Counted from the stretch's first letter, positions 18,377-30,324 are shown. The stretch is 64,000 nt of DNA from Alphaproteobacteria bacterium (GCA_024743275.1 JANSWW010000008.1:62001-126000), one strand, 5' to 3'. Notes: generated by a model from the letters alone, not told the origin. Made by a program: numbers and translations.

Positions 18377-19030
18377 GTGCTCGATCGCCTGATTCCCTAT
18401 TCGGGCGAGGTCTACCGATTCGTGGTCGCCGACTATCTGGCCGCCCATTGGCCCTTGCAGGCTGTGGCGCTGGCGATCGCCGTTGCGCTGCCGCTGGCCG
18501 CCCGGCGGGGCGGGCCCGCCGCCGCGCCGGCGATCGGCGCGGGGCTCGCGGCCGGATGGCTCTGGGTCGGCGGGGCCTACTGGATCGGGACCTATGGCCA
18601 GCTCAATTGGGCGGGACCCTATTTTGGCTATGCCTTTCTCGGCCAAGCCGCCCTGCTGGCGCTCTGGGCGATCCGGGCGCCGCTCGGGAAACCGGCGATC
18701 GGCCGGGCGCTGCTGCCGCCGTCCGCTCTCATGGGGCTGGCCGTGGTTGCGGGCGCGGTCGCGGGAGGGGGTGGTCCGGCGTCCGTGCCGGCGCTCCTAT
18801 CCGTGGGGCTGACCCCGCTTTCGCTGATACTGGTCACCGTGGCGATACTGAGGCTCGCGGGTTATCGGATGCCGCTTTGGCTGCTGCCGGTCCCCTTCGC
18901 CAGTCTGATTTGGGAGGGGCTGAGGGCGGTGGTCCACGATGAACCCTTTGATGGCATGGTCGTGTTGGTCGCGGCCGCCGCGCTGGTTGCCGGGGCGCGT
19001 TCTGGAAGGAACAGAAAACCTATACAATAG
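18377..19030 (+). CDS. DUF6064-like integral membrane protein
   Basis: The protein has 217 residues and about six hydrophobic helices, beginning with YSGEVYRFVVADYLAAHWPLQ followed by a helix. The N-terminal pattern resembles DUF6064 membrane proteins, whose function is unknown; this match is from memory. The start is a GTG one base after the stop of the aldo/keto reductase gene, so the two are probably one transcript. No catalytic residues are recognisable. An AT-richer stretch follows to 19202 and probably holds the promoter of the giant kinase. Confidence 0.65.
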   Translation: MLDRLIPYSGEVYRFVVADYLAAHWPLQAVALAIAVALPLAARRGGPAAAPAIGAGLAAGWLWVGGAYWIGTYGQLNWAGPYFGYAFLGQAALLALWAIRAPLGKPAIGRALLPPSALMGLAVVAGAVAGGGGPASVPALLSVGLTPLSLILVTVAILRLAGYRMPLWLLPVPFASLIWEGLRAVVHDEPFDGMVVLVAAAALVAGARSGRNRKPIQ

Positions 19031-19202
19031 TATTGGTTTCATCAGTATTTAATCCCTTTGGAGATTCATGGTTAAGCTGTGTGGACTTGTTTGGCGTGGC
19101 TTTTGAAAATCGAGCAATTCCGACGGCTGCAATTTTATTTGTTATTGCCTTGCTTTTGCGGCTTATTTGTCGATGGGGGTCGACGATAGCCGGAGAGAGA
19201 AT

Positions 19203-22200
19203 ATGCGGTTGGTCTTTGGCGCGGTCGTTATTGCGGTGGGGGTCCTGATCGCAAGTCTCTTGCCGACGTCGGCAGTCGCCCAGGACCGCATCAGCCTCGC
19301 CTATTGCCAGGACTGCGCGCCGTTCCAGATGCAGACATCGGACGGCCGCCCGGATGGCATGCTCATCGACATTTGGCGGATTTGGCAGGAGCGCACCGGC
19401 GTCGAGATCGACTGGGTCCCGGCTCCCTGGGAACAGACCCTCGCCCTCGTGCGTGATGGCGCCGTCGATGGCCATGCCGGCCTTTTCAAGACCCCCGAGC
19501 GGGAGCTCTATCTCGCCTACGGCGCCGATATCTTCGAGACCAACACGCGAGCCTTCCTGCATCGCGATCTGCCGCGCGCCTTCTCGGTCGACGCGTTGAC
19601 CAGCTATCGCGTCGGGGTTCTGGCCGGCGACGCGGTCGAGGAAATGCTCATGCGCCGGTTGGGGACGGACGGAATCAAGTCCTATCCGTCCTATACGGCG
19701 ATCATGGAGGATCTGAAGGCCGGGAGGATCCAGGTCTTCGCGGCCGATACGGAATCGGCGTTGTTGCATCTCGACGAGGCCGGCCTGGTCGCGGATTACC
19801 CGACGGGCACCTCCCTCAGCCTCTATTCCAGCGATTGGCATGTCGCCTCGGCCAAGGGCCGAACGGATATCGTCCGGCTGCTCAACGCGGGTTTCGCGGA
19901 GATCGGGCAGGAGGAGATCGCGACCGTCATGCGGCAATGGGCCACCGGTTCTCCGGCGGCGGCGGACGGCGCGCTCGTCATCGCGCTGTATCAGGACTAC
20001 GCGCCCTTCAGCTTCATCTCGCCCCTGGGAGAACCGTCGGGTCTGCTGGTGGATTTCTGGAACGCGTGGTCGGAACATACGGGCCGCAAGGTCCGCTTCC
20101 GGCTTTCGGACTGGCAGGGCACGCTTGAGGCCATGCGCAAAGGCTATGCGGATATCCATTCCGGGCTTTTCTTCAGCGAGGACCGGGACTGGTGGCTCGA
20201 TTTCAGCGCGCCGATCCACCTCATCCCCTCGGCCCTCTATGGACCGGCATCCATTGCCAGCCCAACCTCCGCCGATCTGGGCGGAAAGCGGGTCGGCGTT
20301 TTACGCGGAACCTTTCATCAGAGCTATCTGCAGGACAATCTCCCCGAGGCGGATCTGGTACTCTTCGATGTCGACGAACCCATGGTCCTCGCCCTCTTGA
20401 AAGGGGAGATCGACTACCTGTTCAACGAGGTGATCCAGACCGATACGACGCTGGCCCGGCTCGGCTATGCCGGCCTTGTCCGGCGCGGCGAAACCCTGAT
20501 CACCAATGAGTTGTTCGCCGCCGTTGGCCAGGGCAAAGCCGACCTGCTGGACACGGTCGATTATGGGCTGGAATCGATCCCCAAGGAGGAATTGTCCCGC
20601 ATCGAGGCCCGCTGGCTGCCGAACCGGGCGGATCATTTCTTTGCCCCCTCGGTCTTTCGGGTGTCAGACGGCGAACGGCGATGGCTGGAGGCGAACGCAC
20701 CCCTGACCGTGGCCGTCACCAATTTCATCGAACCGATCGATATCTTCGATGAAACCGGTGCGTATCGGGGGCTGAACGCGGACCTGCTTGGGTTGATCGA
20801 GGACCGGCTCGAGGTCGACCTGGTGCCCGAGGCCCGCAGCCAATGGACCGACGTGGTCGACACGGTCATGGCCGGCGAGGTCGATTTGGCTCTCAGCATG
20901 TCGATCACGCCGGACCGGGCGGCGGCCCTGGGCTTCACCAAACCCTATGCCAACGATCCGATCGTCCTGGTCGCCCGCAAGACCCGGCCCGACGTGACCG
21001 GCTTTTCCGATCTCAGCCGGTTGACCACGGGCATGCTCGACGGAATCGCCTTCGCCGGCACCGTCGCCGAGTTCGCGGAAGGCGGTGGGACGACCCGGCG
21101 CTTCGTGAGCGATGCGGAGGGGCTGCGGGCGCTGGTCGCCGGCGATATCGACGCCTATGCGACCACCATGGTGATGTTCGGGAACGAGCAGCGGACAATG
21201 CCCCGGCCGGAACTGACCGTTGTCGAAAGCCGCGCCCATGAGGGAGGCGCGCTGCGCATCGCCGTGCCGAAGGATCGCGAGATACTTTTGCGCCTGCTGC
21301 AACGGGCGGTCGATTCGATCCCGCAAAGCCGGTTGCGCGAGCTGCGCCGCGATTGGATCGATCCCCCGGCGTTCACCGCATCGGAAATACTGGCCCGTGC
21401 GGCACCAGAGACCCGGCGCAACGGCAGTGCGGTCATCCTCTCGGAACTCTGGTGGGCCATCCTGGGAGTGGTCGCCGGGCTGGTCCTGGTCTCCGTCCTG
21501 CTCCGGCATTTGGCGCGGCAGGACGCGGTGGCCGCCTTCGGATCGTCGAAGCTGATCCTCGGGGGTAGCGCCGTCCTGGTGATCTTTCTCGGCGGTACCG
21601 TCTTCCTCACCATGCGGACGTTGGACGTTCTTGAGCGCCAGACCCGTGCCCAGATCGCCGGCAATCTGGAAGCCAGCCTGATCGGCCGGCACGCTCATCT
21701 CAGAGCCTGGACCGACGATCAAACGCACCGCGCCGAAATGGTGGCGATGCATCCACAGATGCGCGATGCCCTGCAAAGCGTCGTCGAGGGGCGGGAAGGT
21801 GCCGTGGCGGAAATGCGTCAGGCGCTCGCCCTCTTCAATCTGGCCGACATCGCCGTGCTGGACCGCTTCGGCGATCCGGTCGTCGATCTCGTTCAGGACC
21901 CATCCGGCGCCTCCATCCCCTGGACCGATCTCATGCCGGCGGGATACCTGGAAGCCGGTGAGTTGACCCCGCTTTTCCTGCCGTCGATCTGGACCTCGGA
22001 TTCCAACGGTCGGGATGCGGTCGACGCGGTGGACCCGTCGCCGCAGGGACGATCCTTGCGGTCCTTCTTCGGCGTTCCCGTGTCCTTGGGCAATTCGGAA
22101 CGAGGGCTCTTGTTGATCAGCCCGGACAGCACCGACGATCTCAACGCCATCCTGGCCTATGGTCGGCTTTTCGACAGCGGCGAGATCTATGCTTTCACCC

Positions 22201-25200
22201 GGTCCGGCCTGTTGCTGACCGAGACGCGATTCCCGGACGAACTGATCGCCGCCGGTCTGGCGGAGCGGCCCGGGGACGAGGTCCGGACGGTGAGGCTGAC
22301 CGACCCCGGTCCGGAAGGGTTGGGCGCCGGGGGCGATCTGGCGACCAATCGATCCAGCGATCTCACGCGCATGGCGACTTCGGCGGTGCTGGGCCAGACG
22401 GATGTGGATGTTGGTGGCGACGGTTATCATGACTATCGCGGTGTGCCCGTCTTCGGCGCCTGGCTTTGGGATAGCGGGTTCGAGATCGGCCTTGCCTCGG
22501 AAGTGGATGTGCAGGAGGCGCTCGGCCCCTATCGGACAGCCCGCAACATCGTGCTGGGGCTGGTCGGCGGCACGGTGTTCGTCGGCCTGGGATTGACGGC
22601 GTTCTCCTTGTGGTCGGGACGTAACGCCGCCCAGGTGCTGACACGCGCCAACGCGGAGTTGGAGGATCGTGTGGCGGAGCGGACCCGCGACGTGGACGCC
22701 GCCCGGATACGGGCGGAACGCAACGAGCATCAGTCGTCGCAAATCCTGCAAGCGGCGCCGGACGCCACCCTGATCATCGACCAGGATGGCATTATCCGAT
22801 TCGCGAACCGCCGATGCGGGGCGGTGTTCGGCTGCGAGGCCGCCGAATTGATCGGGGCGAATGTCGACACGCTCGTCCCCGAAGATGTGCGGACCGGTCA
22901 TGCCGGGCTGCGGCGCGGCTTCCTGCAGGCCGGTCGGGTCCGCGAGATGGGGGGCGGGCGCGATCTCTTCGCCCTGCGCCAGGACCGGACCGTCTTCCCG
23001 GTCGAGATCACCCTGAGCCCCCTGGAAACAGACGACGGGCAGTTCGTTGTCGCCTCGGTGCGGGACATCACGGAACGGAAAGCGGCGGCAAGGAAGATCC
23101 AGGAACAGTCCCAGCTAATTACCGACATCCTCGAGAATCTGCGCCAGGGCGTCGGGGCGTTCGACGCGGACGGCCATTTGTTGGTGTGGAACGAGCGCTA
23201 TCGCGAGGCGCTCAGTTTCACGTCGGACGAGATGTTCGTTGGCCGGCCGCTGCGGGACATGGTCCTCCAATTGGCGCAGCGCGGCCTTTATGGCGAGGGC
23301 GATCTCGAAGAAATGGCACGTATCCGGGCCGAGGCGTTGATGAGTGGCGCGGTCACCCGGACCGAGGTCGTGAACGAGGGGCATGTCTACGATGTCAGCG
23401 CCGGCCCCACGCCCGATGGTGGGGTGGTGATCAGCCTGACCGACGTCACGGATATCAAGATGGCCGAGGAGCGTTTGCGCACCCTGCTGGAGACCTCCCC
23501 GTTGGGCTTCATCCTCACCAGGACCAACGGCGCGCCATTGATGGCCAACGGCGCGTTCCGCCGGATGTTCGGCATCGAAGAGGGGCAGCCGCTGGAGGAT
23601 GCCGGGTCGGTTTACAGCAATCCCAAGGATCGGGACCGCTATGTCGAACGGGTCTTGGCCGACGGTGAAGTCGCCGGCTACGAGGTGAGCGTCAAGCGTC
23701 TGGATGGGAAACGCCTCTGGGTCTCGGTCAGTTCCCGTCTGGTCGACTATGACGGCGATCAGGCGATCATGGCCTTCATCGAGGACATCACCGACCGGCG
23801 CGCCGCTCAGATCAGACTGGCCGAGAGCGAACGGCGCGGGTCGCTGCTCCGCGAGGCGCTCGACAGCTTCTCCGACATGGTCATCCTCTACGACCGTGAA
23901 GAGCAGGTGATTTTCGCGAATAAGTCCTATCACGAAATGTACCCCTCCGCCCCGCCGCCGGCGGAGATCATCGGCTGGACCATGGAGGGCCTGCTGCGCC
24001 GTTCCCTCGACGCGGGCTTGATCCAGGCGCCGTTGGCCCAGACGGACCCCGAGGCCTGGATCGAGAAGAACCTGGCCGAGCGCCGGCGTGCGGAGGGGGG
24101 ACAGGGCGAGACCCAACACCAAAACGGTCGCACCTACCGCTACCGCTATGGCCGCACGACCGAGGGTGGGCTGCTCATCGCCCAATACGACATCACGGAA
24201 CAGAAGCGATACGAGGCCCAATTACAGGAGAGCGAGCAGCGGCTTTCGGCGATCCTCAACGCCAGTTCCGCCAGTTGCGTGATCGTCGGGGCGGACGGCC
24301 GCCTCGACTTGGTCAACGACCGCGCCGTGGAGATCTTCGGGCATAGCCGTGAGGAGATGATCGGCAAGAGCCCGGCCATGCTCTATTGGGATAAGGCCGA
24401 ACGGGCGGACCTGCTTGCCGAGATCGAGGCGGAGAAGGAGGTCCACAACCGCGCGATCGTCATGAAGACCAAGTCGGGCCGGCGGATCGACGGCCTGTTG
24501 ACCGTGCAGCCCTTGGAATTCTCCGACGGCGACAAATGGGTCAACTGGCTCTACGACGTTTCCGACATGAAGGCGCTGGAACGCGAGCTCCTGGAGGCCA
24601 AGGCGATCGCGGAGGACGCCGCCAAGGCGAAGTCGGACTTCCTGGCGACCATGAGCCACGAGATCCGTACCCCCATGAACGGCGTCGTCACCATGGCGCA
24701 GATCCTCAGCGAGACCCAACTGACCACGGATCAGCGGGAGATGACGCGCACGATCCGCCAATCCTCCGAAGCGTTGCTGACGATCATCAACGACATCCTC
24801 GACCTTTCGAAGATCGAGGCCGGCAAGCTGGCCATCGAGCGGGTCCATTTCGATCTCCTGGAACAGGTCGAGGGGGTCGCCGACCTGGTCGCGCCCCGGG
24901 CCGAGGCGGCGAGCCTCATGCTGCTGGTGGATATCGACGATCAGATGCCGGAAACGGTCGTGGGCGATCCTACCCGTGTCCGGCAGGTGCTGCTCAACCT
25001 TGCCGGCAACGCGGTCAAGTTCACGGAAGAGGGCGCCGTCACCATCCGGGTGCGCCATCTGCCGACCGACGGCGTGCAATACCGCATGCGCTTCGAGGTC
25101 GAGGATACCGGGATCGGTATGAGCCCCGAGCAGGTCGCTGGCCTGTTCCAGGCCTTTGTCCAGGCGGACAGTTCGACAGCCCGGCGGTTCGGCGGGACCG

Positions 25201-26669
25201 GGCTGGGCCTCGCCATTTCGAAGCAACTGGTCGAATTGATGGATGGTGCCATCGGGGTTGAGTCGGAAGAGGGCGAGGGCTCGCTGTTCTGGGTCGAGAT
25301 ACCCTTCGAGCTGGTGGGCGAGGCCTTCGTCAAGGCACCCTATGATTTGACCGGCGCGCGTGTCCTTCTGGCAGGCTACGATCCGCGGGAGGCGGAGACC
25401 CTCATGCGCTCGCTGCGTCTCGGTGGGGTCGCCGACATCGAATATGTCCAGAATGTAGATTCGCTCTCCCTGCCCGACGGGCGGGACGAGGTCGACCTGT
25501 TGGTGCTCGACGGCCGGCCCGGCATCCCATCGGTGGTCGAATGGGGGCGGATCGTTCCCGAACAGCTTGGGCTCGACCATCCGAATGTGGTCGTGACCGC
25601 TCCCCATATGGCGCTGTCGGCGTTGCAACTCGATCAGATGGCGTTTCCCGAAGACCGGTTCCTTGGAACGATCACGATACCGGTCCATGCCAGACGTCTT
25701 TGGGATTTCGTTGCCGTCGCGGTCGGCGCGCTGCCGATCGAGCGTCTGAACGAGGCGTCGGTGGCGGCACGGACCTTCGTACCGCCGGATGCCGAGTCGG
25801 CGCGGTCGCATGGCGCGATGGTGCTGGTGGCAGAGGACAACCCGACCAATCAGATGGTCATCGCCCGGGTTCTCAACCGGATGGGCATCGCCCACGAGAT
25901 GGCGGCGGACGGCCAGATCGCCCTGCGGATGCTGGCGGAGAACCAATACCATCTGCTGCTCAGCGATTTCCACATGCCCGTCATGGACGGTTTCGAGTTG
26001 ACCTCGCGGATCCGGACCCTCGAGCAGGAGGGCGAGGGTGGGCGGCTTCCGATCGTGGCGCTGACCGCCGATGTTCTGCCGGAGACGGCCAAGCGCTGCC
26101 AGGAGGTCGGGATGGACGGCTACCTCCGCAAACCGATCGAAATCGAGAGGCTCGAGGATGTTCTGCGGACCTACATCCCGGCGGCGTTCGAGATCCGGAC
26201 GCTGCGTCAGCAAGAAGAGGTCCCGGCGGCCGTTGACAGCGGGGTCGAAGAGGTGGCCGAGGAGGGCTTGCGGGCCCATGTCGCCGGCGTCGATCCGGAC
26301 ATCTTCAATCCGGACGCCCTGCTCGATGCCTTCGGAGCGTTCGACGAGGACGCCGCCGACTTCGTGCTCGGCTTCGTCGACACGCTGGAAGGCGAGGTCG
26401 CGAAGATCGACCGGGCCTTCGCGGACGAAGCCTATGGCGAGGCCCGGCATGTCGCCCACGCCATGAAGGGGGCGGCGCTCTCGACCGGGGCGACGCGCAT
26501 GGGGCGGCTGATGAAGGACATCCAGGATGCGTTGGACGATGAGGATCCCGACACGGCGGACATCTATCGGGACGGTCTCGCCGAAACCCTGACAGAGCTC
26601 CTGGACGCCCTGGCGCCCCTGCGGGCCGAGGTCCGGGGAAATGAGAACCCGAAAGAAGCAGTCAACTGA
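19203..26669 (+). CDS. Giant hybrid histidine kinase with three periplasmic binding-protein domains and a complete phosphorelay
   Basis: The protein has 2488 residues. In order: signal peptide (1-27); three SBP_bac_3-type domains (about 27-255, 260-490, 495-730), each opening with an [15 protein letters not shown] strand; a membrane helix (742-770) and another (783-804); a second extracytoplasmic sensor region; a third helix (1116-1137); a coiled coil; five PAS domains between 1180 and 1791; HisKA with His1819; an intact HATPase (1920-2036; [13 protein letters not shown]); a degenerate receiver without phospho-Asp (about 2048-2166); a true receiver with Asp2255 ([12 protein letters not shown]); and Hpt with His2419 (HAMKG). 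Such proteins sense amino acids or small solutes and relay phosphate His-Asp-His to outside receivers. GGAGAGA precedes the ATG at 19203. The next two genes encode the likely targets. Confidence 0.93.
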   Translation: MRLVFGAVVIAVGVLIASLLPTSAVAQDRISLAYCQDCAPFQMQTSDGRPDGMLIDIWRIWQERTGVEIDWVPAPWEQTLALVRDGAVDGHAGLFKTPERELYLAYGADIFETNTRAFLHRDLPRAFSVDALTSYRVGVLAGDAVEEMLMRRLGTDGIKSYPSYTAIMEDLKAGRIQVFAADTESALLHLDEAGLVADYPTGTSLSLYSSDWHVASAKGRTDIVRLLNAGFAEIGQEEIATVMRQWATGSPAAADGALVIALYQDYAPFSFISPLGEPSGLLVDFWNAWSEHTGRKVRFRLSDWQGTLEAMRKGYADIHSGLFFSEDRDWWLDFSAPIHLIPSALYGPASIASPTSADLGGKRVGVLRGTFHQSYLQDNLPEADLVLFDVDEPMVLALLKGEIDYLFNEVIQTDTTLARLGYAGLVRRGETLITNELFAAVGQGKADLLDTVDYGLESIPKEELSRIEARWLPNRADHFFAPSVFRVSDGERRWLEANAPLTVAVTNFIEPIDIFDETGAYRGLNADLLGLIEDRLEVDLVPEARSQWTDVVDTVMAGEVDLALSMSITPDRAAALGFTKPYANDPIVLVARKTRPDVTGFSDLSRLTTGMLDGIAFAGTVAEFAEGGGTTRRFVSDAEGLRALVAGDIDAYATTMVMFGNEQRTMPRPELTVVESRAHEGGALRIAVPKDREILLRLLQRAVDSIPQSRLRELRRDWIDPPAFTASEILARAAPETRRNGSAVILSELWWAILGVVAGLVLVSVLLRHLARQDAVAAFGSSKLILGGSAVLVIFLGGTVFLTMRTLDVLERQTRAQIAGNLEASLIGRHAHLRAWTDDQTHRAEMVAMHPQMRDALQSVVEGREGAVAEMRQALALFNLADIAVLDRFGDPVVDLVQDPSGASIPWTDLMPAGYLEAGELTPLFLPSIWTSDSNGRDAVDAVDPSPQGRSLRSFFGVPVSLGNSERGLLLISPDSTDDLNAILAYGRLFDSGEIYAFTRSGLLLTETRFPDELIAAGLAERPGDEVRTVRLTDPGPEGLGAGGDLATNRSSDLTRMATSAVLGQTDVDVGGDGYHDYRGVPVFGAWLWDSGFEIGLASEVDVQEALGPYRTARNIVLGLVGGTVFVGLGLTAFSLWSGRNAAQVLTRANAELEDRVAERTRDVDAARIRAERNEHQSSQILQAAPDATLIIDQDGIIRFANRRCGAVFGCEAAELIGANVDTLVPEDVRTGHAGLRRGFLQAGRVREMGGGRDLFALRQDRTVFPVEITLSPLETDDGQFVVASVRDITERKAAARKIQEQSQLITDILENLRQGVGAFDADGHLLVWNERYREALSFTSDEMFVGRPLRDMVLQLAQRGLYGEGDLEEMARIRAEALMSGAVTRTEVVNEGHVYDVSAGPTPDGGVVISLTDVTDIKMAEERLRTLLETSPLGFILTRTNGAPLMANGAFRRMFGIEEGQPLEDAGSVYSNPKDRDRYVERVLADGEVAGYEVSVKRLDGKRLWVSVSSRLVDYDGDQAIMAFIEDITDRRAAQIRLAESERRGSLLREALDSFSDMVILYDREEQVIFANKSYHEMYPSAPPPAEIIGWTMEGLLRRSLDAGLIQAPLAQTDPEAWIEKNLAERRRAEGGQGETQHQNGRTYRYRYGRTTEGGLLIAQYDITEQKRYEAQLQESEQRLSAILNASSASCVIVGADGRLDLVNDRAVEIFGHSREEMIGKSPAMLYWDKAERADLLAEIEAEKEVHNRAIVMKTKSGRRIDGLLTVQPLEFSDGDKWVNWLYDVSDMKALERELLEAKAIAEDAAKAKSDFLATMSHEIRTPMNGVVTMAQILSETQLTTDQREMTRTIRQSSEALLTIINDILDLSKIEAGKLAIERVHFDLLEQVEGVADLVAPRAEAASLMLLVDIDDQMPETVVGDPTRVRQVLLNLAGNAVKFTEEGAVTIRVRHLPTDGVQYRMRFEVEDTGIGMSPEQVAGLFQAFVQADSSTARRFGGTGLGLAISKQLVELMDGAIGVESEEGEGSLFWVEIPFELVGEAFVKAPYDLTGARVLLAGYDPREAETLMRSLRLGGVADIEYVQNVDSLSLPDGRDEVDLLVLDGRPGIPSVVEWGRIVPEQLGLDHPNVVVTAPHMALSALQLDQMAFPEDRFLGTITIPVHARRLWDFVAVAVGALPIERLNEASVAARTFVPPDAESARSHGAMVLVAEDNPTNQMVIARVLNRMGIAHEMAADGQIALRMLAENQYHLLLSDFHMPVMDGFELTSRIRTLEQEGEGGRLPIVALTADVLPETAKRCQEVGMDGYLRKPIEIERLEDVLRTYIPAAFEIRTLRQQEEVPAAVDSGVEEVAEEGLRAHVAGVDPDIFNPDALLDAFGAFDEDAADFVLGFVDTLEGEVAKIDRAFADEAYGEARHVAHAMKGAALSTGATRMGRLMKDIQDALDDEDPDTADIYRDGLAETLTELLDALAPLRAEVRGNENPKEAVN

Positions 26670-26683
26670 GAAAGAGCACGTCT

Positions 26684-27094
26684 ATGGCCGGAGTTACACC
26701 AAGCTTGGAGACCCTTCGGGTCCTGGTTGTCGAGGACCAGCCCTACATGCGGACGCTTGTCGTTCAGACCCTCGAACGCCTTGGCGTGCGGCATGTCCAT
26801 GAGGCGGAAGAGGGCGGTGCCGCCTTGAAGATGACGGTCCGCTTGCGCCCGGACATCGTTTTTTGCGACATCCATATGGAACCGGTTGACGGTCTGGAAT
26901 ACCTGACCAAGCTGCGGGCGTTCAAGAATGTGGAGATCGCGGGCACCCCGGTGGTCTTTCTGACCGCCGACGCGCAGGAAGGTACCGTCGTGAGCTCGAA
27001 AAAGGGCAAGGTCAACGGCTATATCGTCAAACCGACATCGGCCAAGGTCCTGAAGTCCAACATCAATCGACTGTTGGGGCCGGTCATCCCATGA
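26684..27094 (+). CDS. Stand-alone receiver (CheY-like) response regulator
   Basis: The protein has 136 residues, only a receiver domain. The acidic pair is VVEDQ, the phospho-Asp is in VFCDIHMEPVDGL, the Thr is in VFLTADAQ, and the Lys in IVKPTS. It lies 14 nt after the giant kinase and overlaps the next gene by four bases, so it is the obvious acceptor from the Hpt domain. It resembles the receiver at 29923-30324 (both have CD-x-HM-x-P-x-DGL and VKPTS), so the two are paralogues. With no output domain, it acts by protein contact or as a phosphate shuttle. Confidence 0.9.
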   Translation: MAGVTPSLETLRVLVVEDQPYMRTLVVQTLERLGVRHVHEAEEGGAALKMTVRLRPDIVFCDIHMEPVDGLEYLTKLRAFKNVEIAGTPVVFLTADAQEGTVVSSKKGKVNGYIVKPTSAKVLKSNINRLLGPVIP

Positions 27095-28314
27095 CGGAAA
27101 CCGGTGGGGGGCGCCATATCCTGGATGGACATGTCCTGATCGTCGACGACGAGGGGTTCCAGCTGACCCTTCTGGCAAGGATCATGGACGGTCTTGGGAT
27201 CCAGCATGTTGTTTCCGCCCGCAACGGCCGCGAGGCCTTGGAGATGGTGCGGCCCGACAATCCTCCCGCCCTGATCGTGACCGATTTGCAGATGCCCGAG
27301 ATCGACGGCGTCGAGATGCTGCGCCAGATGGGCGAACGGGGGATCGCCGCCTCGGTCATTCTGGTCAGCGCCTACGATCCGCATGTCCTTCGGGCCGCCG
27401 AGACCGTCAGCCGGACCTTTGCGCTGAACATCCTCGGGACCATCGAAAAGCCGGTCTCGCGAAAGGCGTTGGAGCCGCTGTTGGAGAAGCTGCGGGGCAT
27501 CGCCGCCTCGGCACGCACCGATCCTTCCCAGGGGACCATGGCGCGGATGGACCGCGGCACCATCCTCGACCATGTCGCCGCCGGCGATGTTGTGGCGGTC
27601 TTTCAGCCCAAGCTCGATCTCAGGACCGGCCGGATCACCGGGGTCGAGGCGCTGGCCCGCCTTCAGGGCGTGGACGGCGAGTTGATCCAGCCGGGCGCCT
27701 TCGTCCCGGTGGTGGAGAGCGACGCCGAGGTGGCGCTGACTTTCACACGGGCGGTTGCCAGGGCGGCCTTGCGGCCGTTCAAGCTGTGGGCGGCCCAGGG
27801 CGCGCCCGAGAAGATCTCGATCAACCTGCCGGCGGCCTGTTTGGGCGAGCCAGGCGTTTATGACCGATTGACCGAAACGGTGACGGAGGCGGGCGTCGCC
27901 CCCGACAAGGTGGTGTGGGAGGTGACGGAATCCGCCGCCATCGAGAATTTCGCGACCGCCCTACAGGTGCTGACAAGACTACGGCTGGCCGGCTTCGGCT
28001 TGGCCATCGACGACTATGGGACGGGCCATTCCTCGCTCGAACGGCTCGCCACCATTCCGTTCAGCGAGGCGAAGATCGACCGCGCCTTCGTGCGTGGCTG
28101 TGCCGAGTCGCCGGCAAAGCGGAAGATCCTCGCCTCGGCCATCGATTTGGTGCGCGATCTCGGCATGGACTGCGTCGTCGAAGGGGCGGAGAAGCCGGAG
28201 GAGTTGGAACTTCTTCGGGACCTGGGCTGCGACGTGGTGCAGGGCTATGTCGTCAGCGCGCCCCTGACGGCGGAGGCCTTCACGCTCTGGCTCGAGGGGC
28301 GTCCGGCCCCTTGA
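27091..28314 (+). CDS. Receiver-EAL c-di-GMP phosphodiesterase
   Basis: The protein has 407 residues. A receiver domain (residues 13-130; LIVDDEG, VTDLQMPEIDG, EKPVS) is joined to an EAL domain (about 155-400). The EAL signature is GVEALARL. The metal and catalytic residues are present: Asn in SINLPA, Glu in EVTES, the Asp pair in DDYGTG, Lys in AKIDRAF, Glu in VVEGAE and Gln in VQGY. It should hydrolyse c-di-GMP to pGpG under control of phosphorylation. It overlaps the single receiver gene by ATGA, so the operon runs kinase, receiver, phosphodiesterase. The output of the giant kinase is therefore probably lower c-di-GMP or a change in motility and attachment. Confidence 0.92.
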   Translation: MTETGGGRHILDGHVLIVDDEGFQLTLLARIMDGLGIQHVVSARNGREALEMVRPDNPPALIVTDLQMPEIDGVEMLRQMGERGIAASVILVSAYDPHVLRAAETVSRTFALNILGTIEKPVSRKALEPLLEKLRGIAASARTDPSQGTMARMDRGTILDHVAAGDVVAVFQPKLDLRTGRITGVEALARLQGVDGELIQPGAFVPVVESDAEVALTFTRAVARAALRPFKLWAAQGAPEKISINLPAACLGEPGVYDRLTETVTEAGVAPDKVVWEVTESAAIENFATALQVLTRLRLAGFGLAIDDYGTGHSSLERLATIPFSEAKIDRAFVRGCAESPAKRKILASAIDLVRDLGMDCVVEGAEKPEELELLRDLGCDVVQGYVVSAPLTAEAFTLWLEGRPAP

Positions 28315-28330
28315 GACCCACCCGGCTACC

Positions 28331-29920
28331 TCATGATGTCAGGGCTCTGCGCACCGCATCGGCCAAATGCGGAAGCGGGACGCCGTCGAGATCGCCGCCG
28401 CGCACCAGCTTCTCCGCATCGCGCATGCCAAGCAGGGAAGCTCCCTCGGATGGGGCTAAAATCGTCTCGACGACGAGTTGCAACCACTGAAGTTCGGATT
28501 TCGGCCCCGGCGCGATATTGCCCAGGACAAAACAAAGGCCGTCCCAAATCTGCCACGGGCTGTCCGCTTCCGGGGCGTGGAGCGCGGTTCCGGTCTCTTT
28601 CGCAAGGCTGTCGAGGCCGCCATAGAGCCGAAGGCATCGGTCGACCTCCCGAAAGGTGACCGCCTGCAGCTTGTCGTCCGTCGTGCCCCACAGGATGGCC
28701 GCCAGGTACCGGACCTGCTTGTCGAGATCGCCCAGGTCCAGGGTCAGCGTTTGCACCGCCTCCATGAAGCCGGCCCGGCCGCCCACGGCTTCGAACCGGG
28801 CATAGCGCGCGGTCAGCCGGCGGGCCAGCCGTGGACCGCCGATGAACAGCCGGGCGCTGGAAAGCATGCGAAGAAGGTCCAGGATGGCGGCCTTCTCCCG
28901 CGTGTCCGAGAGATCCGCGAACCGCTCGGTCGTACCCACGAGATCGGCCAGTGCGAGGATCACCGCCTTTCGCGTTTCCGGTAACGCCCCCTCCTGAACC
29001 CAGTCGACTGCCCGGGTGGCGAAAGGGTAGGGAGACAGCGCGGCGACCTTGGGCGCGTCGCCGTCGATCACCACGGCGGCGGCGATCCAGATCAACTTCT
29101 CGATGGTGAAGGGCTGGGGCCCCGAGAGTTCCTGGATGATCTCGTCGTCGACCATCAGGTCGGCGATGAAGCCGTCGACGATGGCCGCCTCCGGGCGGTC
29201 CCGGCAGAGGGCGAAGAGATCGGTCAGGGCCTCCAATTTCGCGAGGCGCGAGCGGTAGGTGGAGAGGAAATGGCCGATCACCGCCTCCACGATGTGGCGA
29301 TAGCGTGGGTCGTCGCCATGGGCGGCACGCTCCTCTGTGATCCGATCGACGCAGGCCGCGGGCGTATCGATCGAGGTCTCGCCCAGATGGTGGCCTAGGA
29401 AGGACGCCGACTGCTTCATATGGTCGATCATCGCCAAAAGGGCGTCCCGCCGTTTCATCGGTTTCTCACCCGGGGTCTGCTGCATGGCGGCGATCCTGAG
29501 GACCGTGGTCCCGACCTGGGTGCCGCCGTCCATGAGCCGTTCGATCAGCCTTTCGGAAACGAGGCATTCGCCGACCGCGACCTCCTTTTCGCGGAGCCAC
29601 TCGTCGAACAGGCGATGCATGCAATAGCGTGCGGAAAGATCGAAGAAGTCGCGATAGTCGGCACAACGCCGGGCATCGTGAATGAAGGGCGGGACCGTCG
29701 CACCGTTATCCGTGACGGCCGCGGTCTCCTGTCTTTCGACGATGGGTAATCCGTCGTCGTTCCGGTCCATTCGGCGGATGCGGGCTGCCACTATTCCCTC
29801 GTCGGTGAGGAACCGCGATGTCATCCGGTGCCAGTTCTCCGACGCGGCGGAGGAGGCCAGGCGGTCCCAGTCACCCGCCCGGTGCACGTCGACCGTCACG
29901 GGGATTGCCCCTGAGTCCAT
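28331..29920 (-). CDS. Unrecognised 529-residue helical protein
   Basis: I recognise no domain. The protein is soluble, rich in predicted helix, and has no signal peptide or membrane segment. Residues 75-185 include a run with FFDLSARYCMHRLFDEWL and a conserved-looking segment AMIDHMKQSASFLGHHL. The C-terminal half has repeated L-rich amphipathic helices that could form an all-helical array. It lies 2 nt after a stand-alone receiver, so the two form an operon, and it is the likely target of that receiver: an output, anti-sigma-like or scaffold protein. It is convergent with the receiver-EAL gene across 16 nt. Codon use looks like its neighbours, which argues against recent transfer. Confidence 0.75.
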   Translation of the reverse strand: MDSGAIPVTVDVHRAGDWDRLASSAASENWHRMTSRFLTDEGIVAARIRRMDRNDDGLPIVERQETAAVTDNGATVPPFIHDARRCADYRDFFDLSARYCMHRLFDEWLREKEVAVGECLVSERLIERLMDGGTQVGTTVLRIAAMQQTPGEKPMKRRDALLAMIDHMKQSASFLGHHLGETSIDTPAACVDRITEERAAHGDDPRYRHIVEAVIGHFLSTYRSRLAKLEALTDLFALCRDRPEAAIVDGFIADLMVDDEIIQELSGPQPFTIEKLIWIAAAVVIDGDAPKVAALSPYPFATRAVDWVQEGALPETRKAVILALADLVGTTERFADLSDTREKAAILDLLRMLSSARLFIGGPRLARRLTARYARFEAVGGRAGFMEAVQTLTLDLGDLDKQVRYLAAILWGTTDDKLQAVTFREVDRCLRLYGGLDSLAKETGTALHAPEADSPWQIWDGLCFVLGNIAPGPKSELQWLQLVVETILAPSEGASLLGMRDAEKLVRGGDLDGVPLPHLADAVRRALTS

Positions 29921-29922
29921 GC

Positions 29923-30324
29923 CTAGACCGGGTCCATGGTCACGCCGAGGGCCTTTTCGACGGCGGATTTCATCTCCAGGCGCGAGGTCGGCTTGACCAC
30001 GTAGGCGACGGCCCCGAGCTTCTCGGAGACCTTAACGGCCTCGCTGCGCATTTCGCTGGTGACCATGATCACCGGCATGCCTTTGAGAAGGGACGAGTCG
30101 CTACGGCGGAGATGGGTCAGGAAGGTCAGCCCGTCCATCGGCCGCATATGAAGATCGCAGACGACAAAGGCGGTCTTGACCGTTTGGAGAATCTCCAAGG
30201 CTTCCTGGCCGTCCCCGGCCTCGTGGATGATGCCGAAGCCAAGGCGTCTGAGGATCTTTATGGCGAACAGCCGGGACGTCGGTTCGTCGTCGACGACGAG
30301 AATGGGGATTTCTGAAACGTCCAT
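29923..30324 (-). CDS. Stand-alone receiver (CheY-like) response regulator
   Basis: The protein has 133 residues with the full receiver set: VVDDEP, phospho-Asp in VVCDLHMRPMDGL, MVTSE and VKPTS. The frame is open to 30576, but the upstream part looks non-coding; I chose the ATG at 30324 because it opens directly before the receiver fold, with AGGTGG nearby as a weak ribosome site. It resembles the receiver at 26684-27094. It is the first gene of a two-gene operon with the 529-residue protein and is divergent from the GAF kinase at 30719. The cognate kinase is unclear; the giant kinase or one outside the window are options, since the GAF kinase looks inactive. Confidence 0.85.
   Translation of the reverse strand: MDVSEIPILVVDDEPTSRLFAIKILRRLGFGIIHEAGDGQEALEILQTVKTAFVVCDLHMRPMDGLTFLTHLRRSDSSLLKGMPVIMVTSEMRSEAVKVSEKLGAVAYVVKPTSRLEMKSAVEKALGVTMDPV

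Noticed and set aside
20664..26459. Two 745-codon minus frames over the giant kinase (20664-22901 and 24222-26459)
   Set aside because: Both are antisense shadows of a protein with clear domains throughout.
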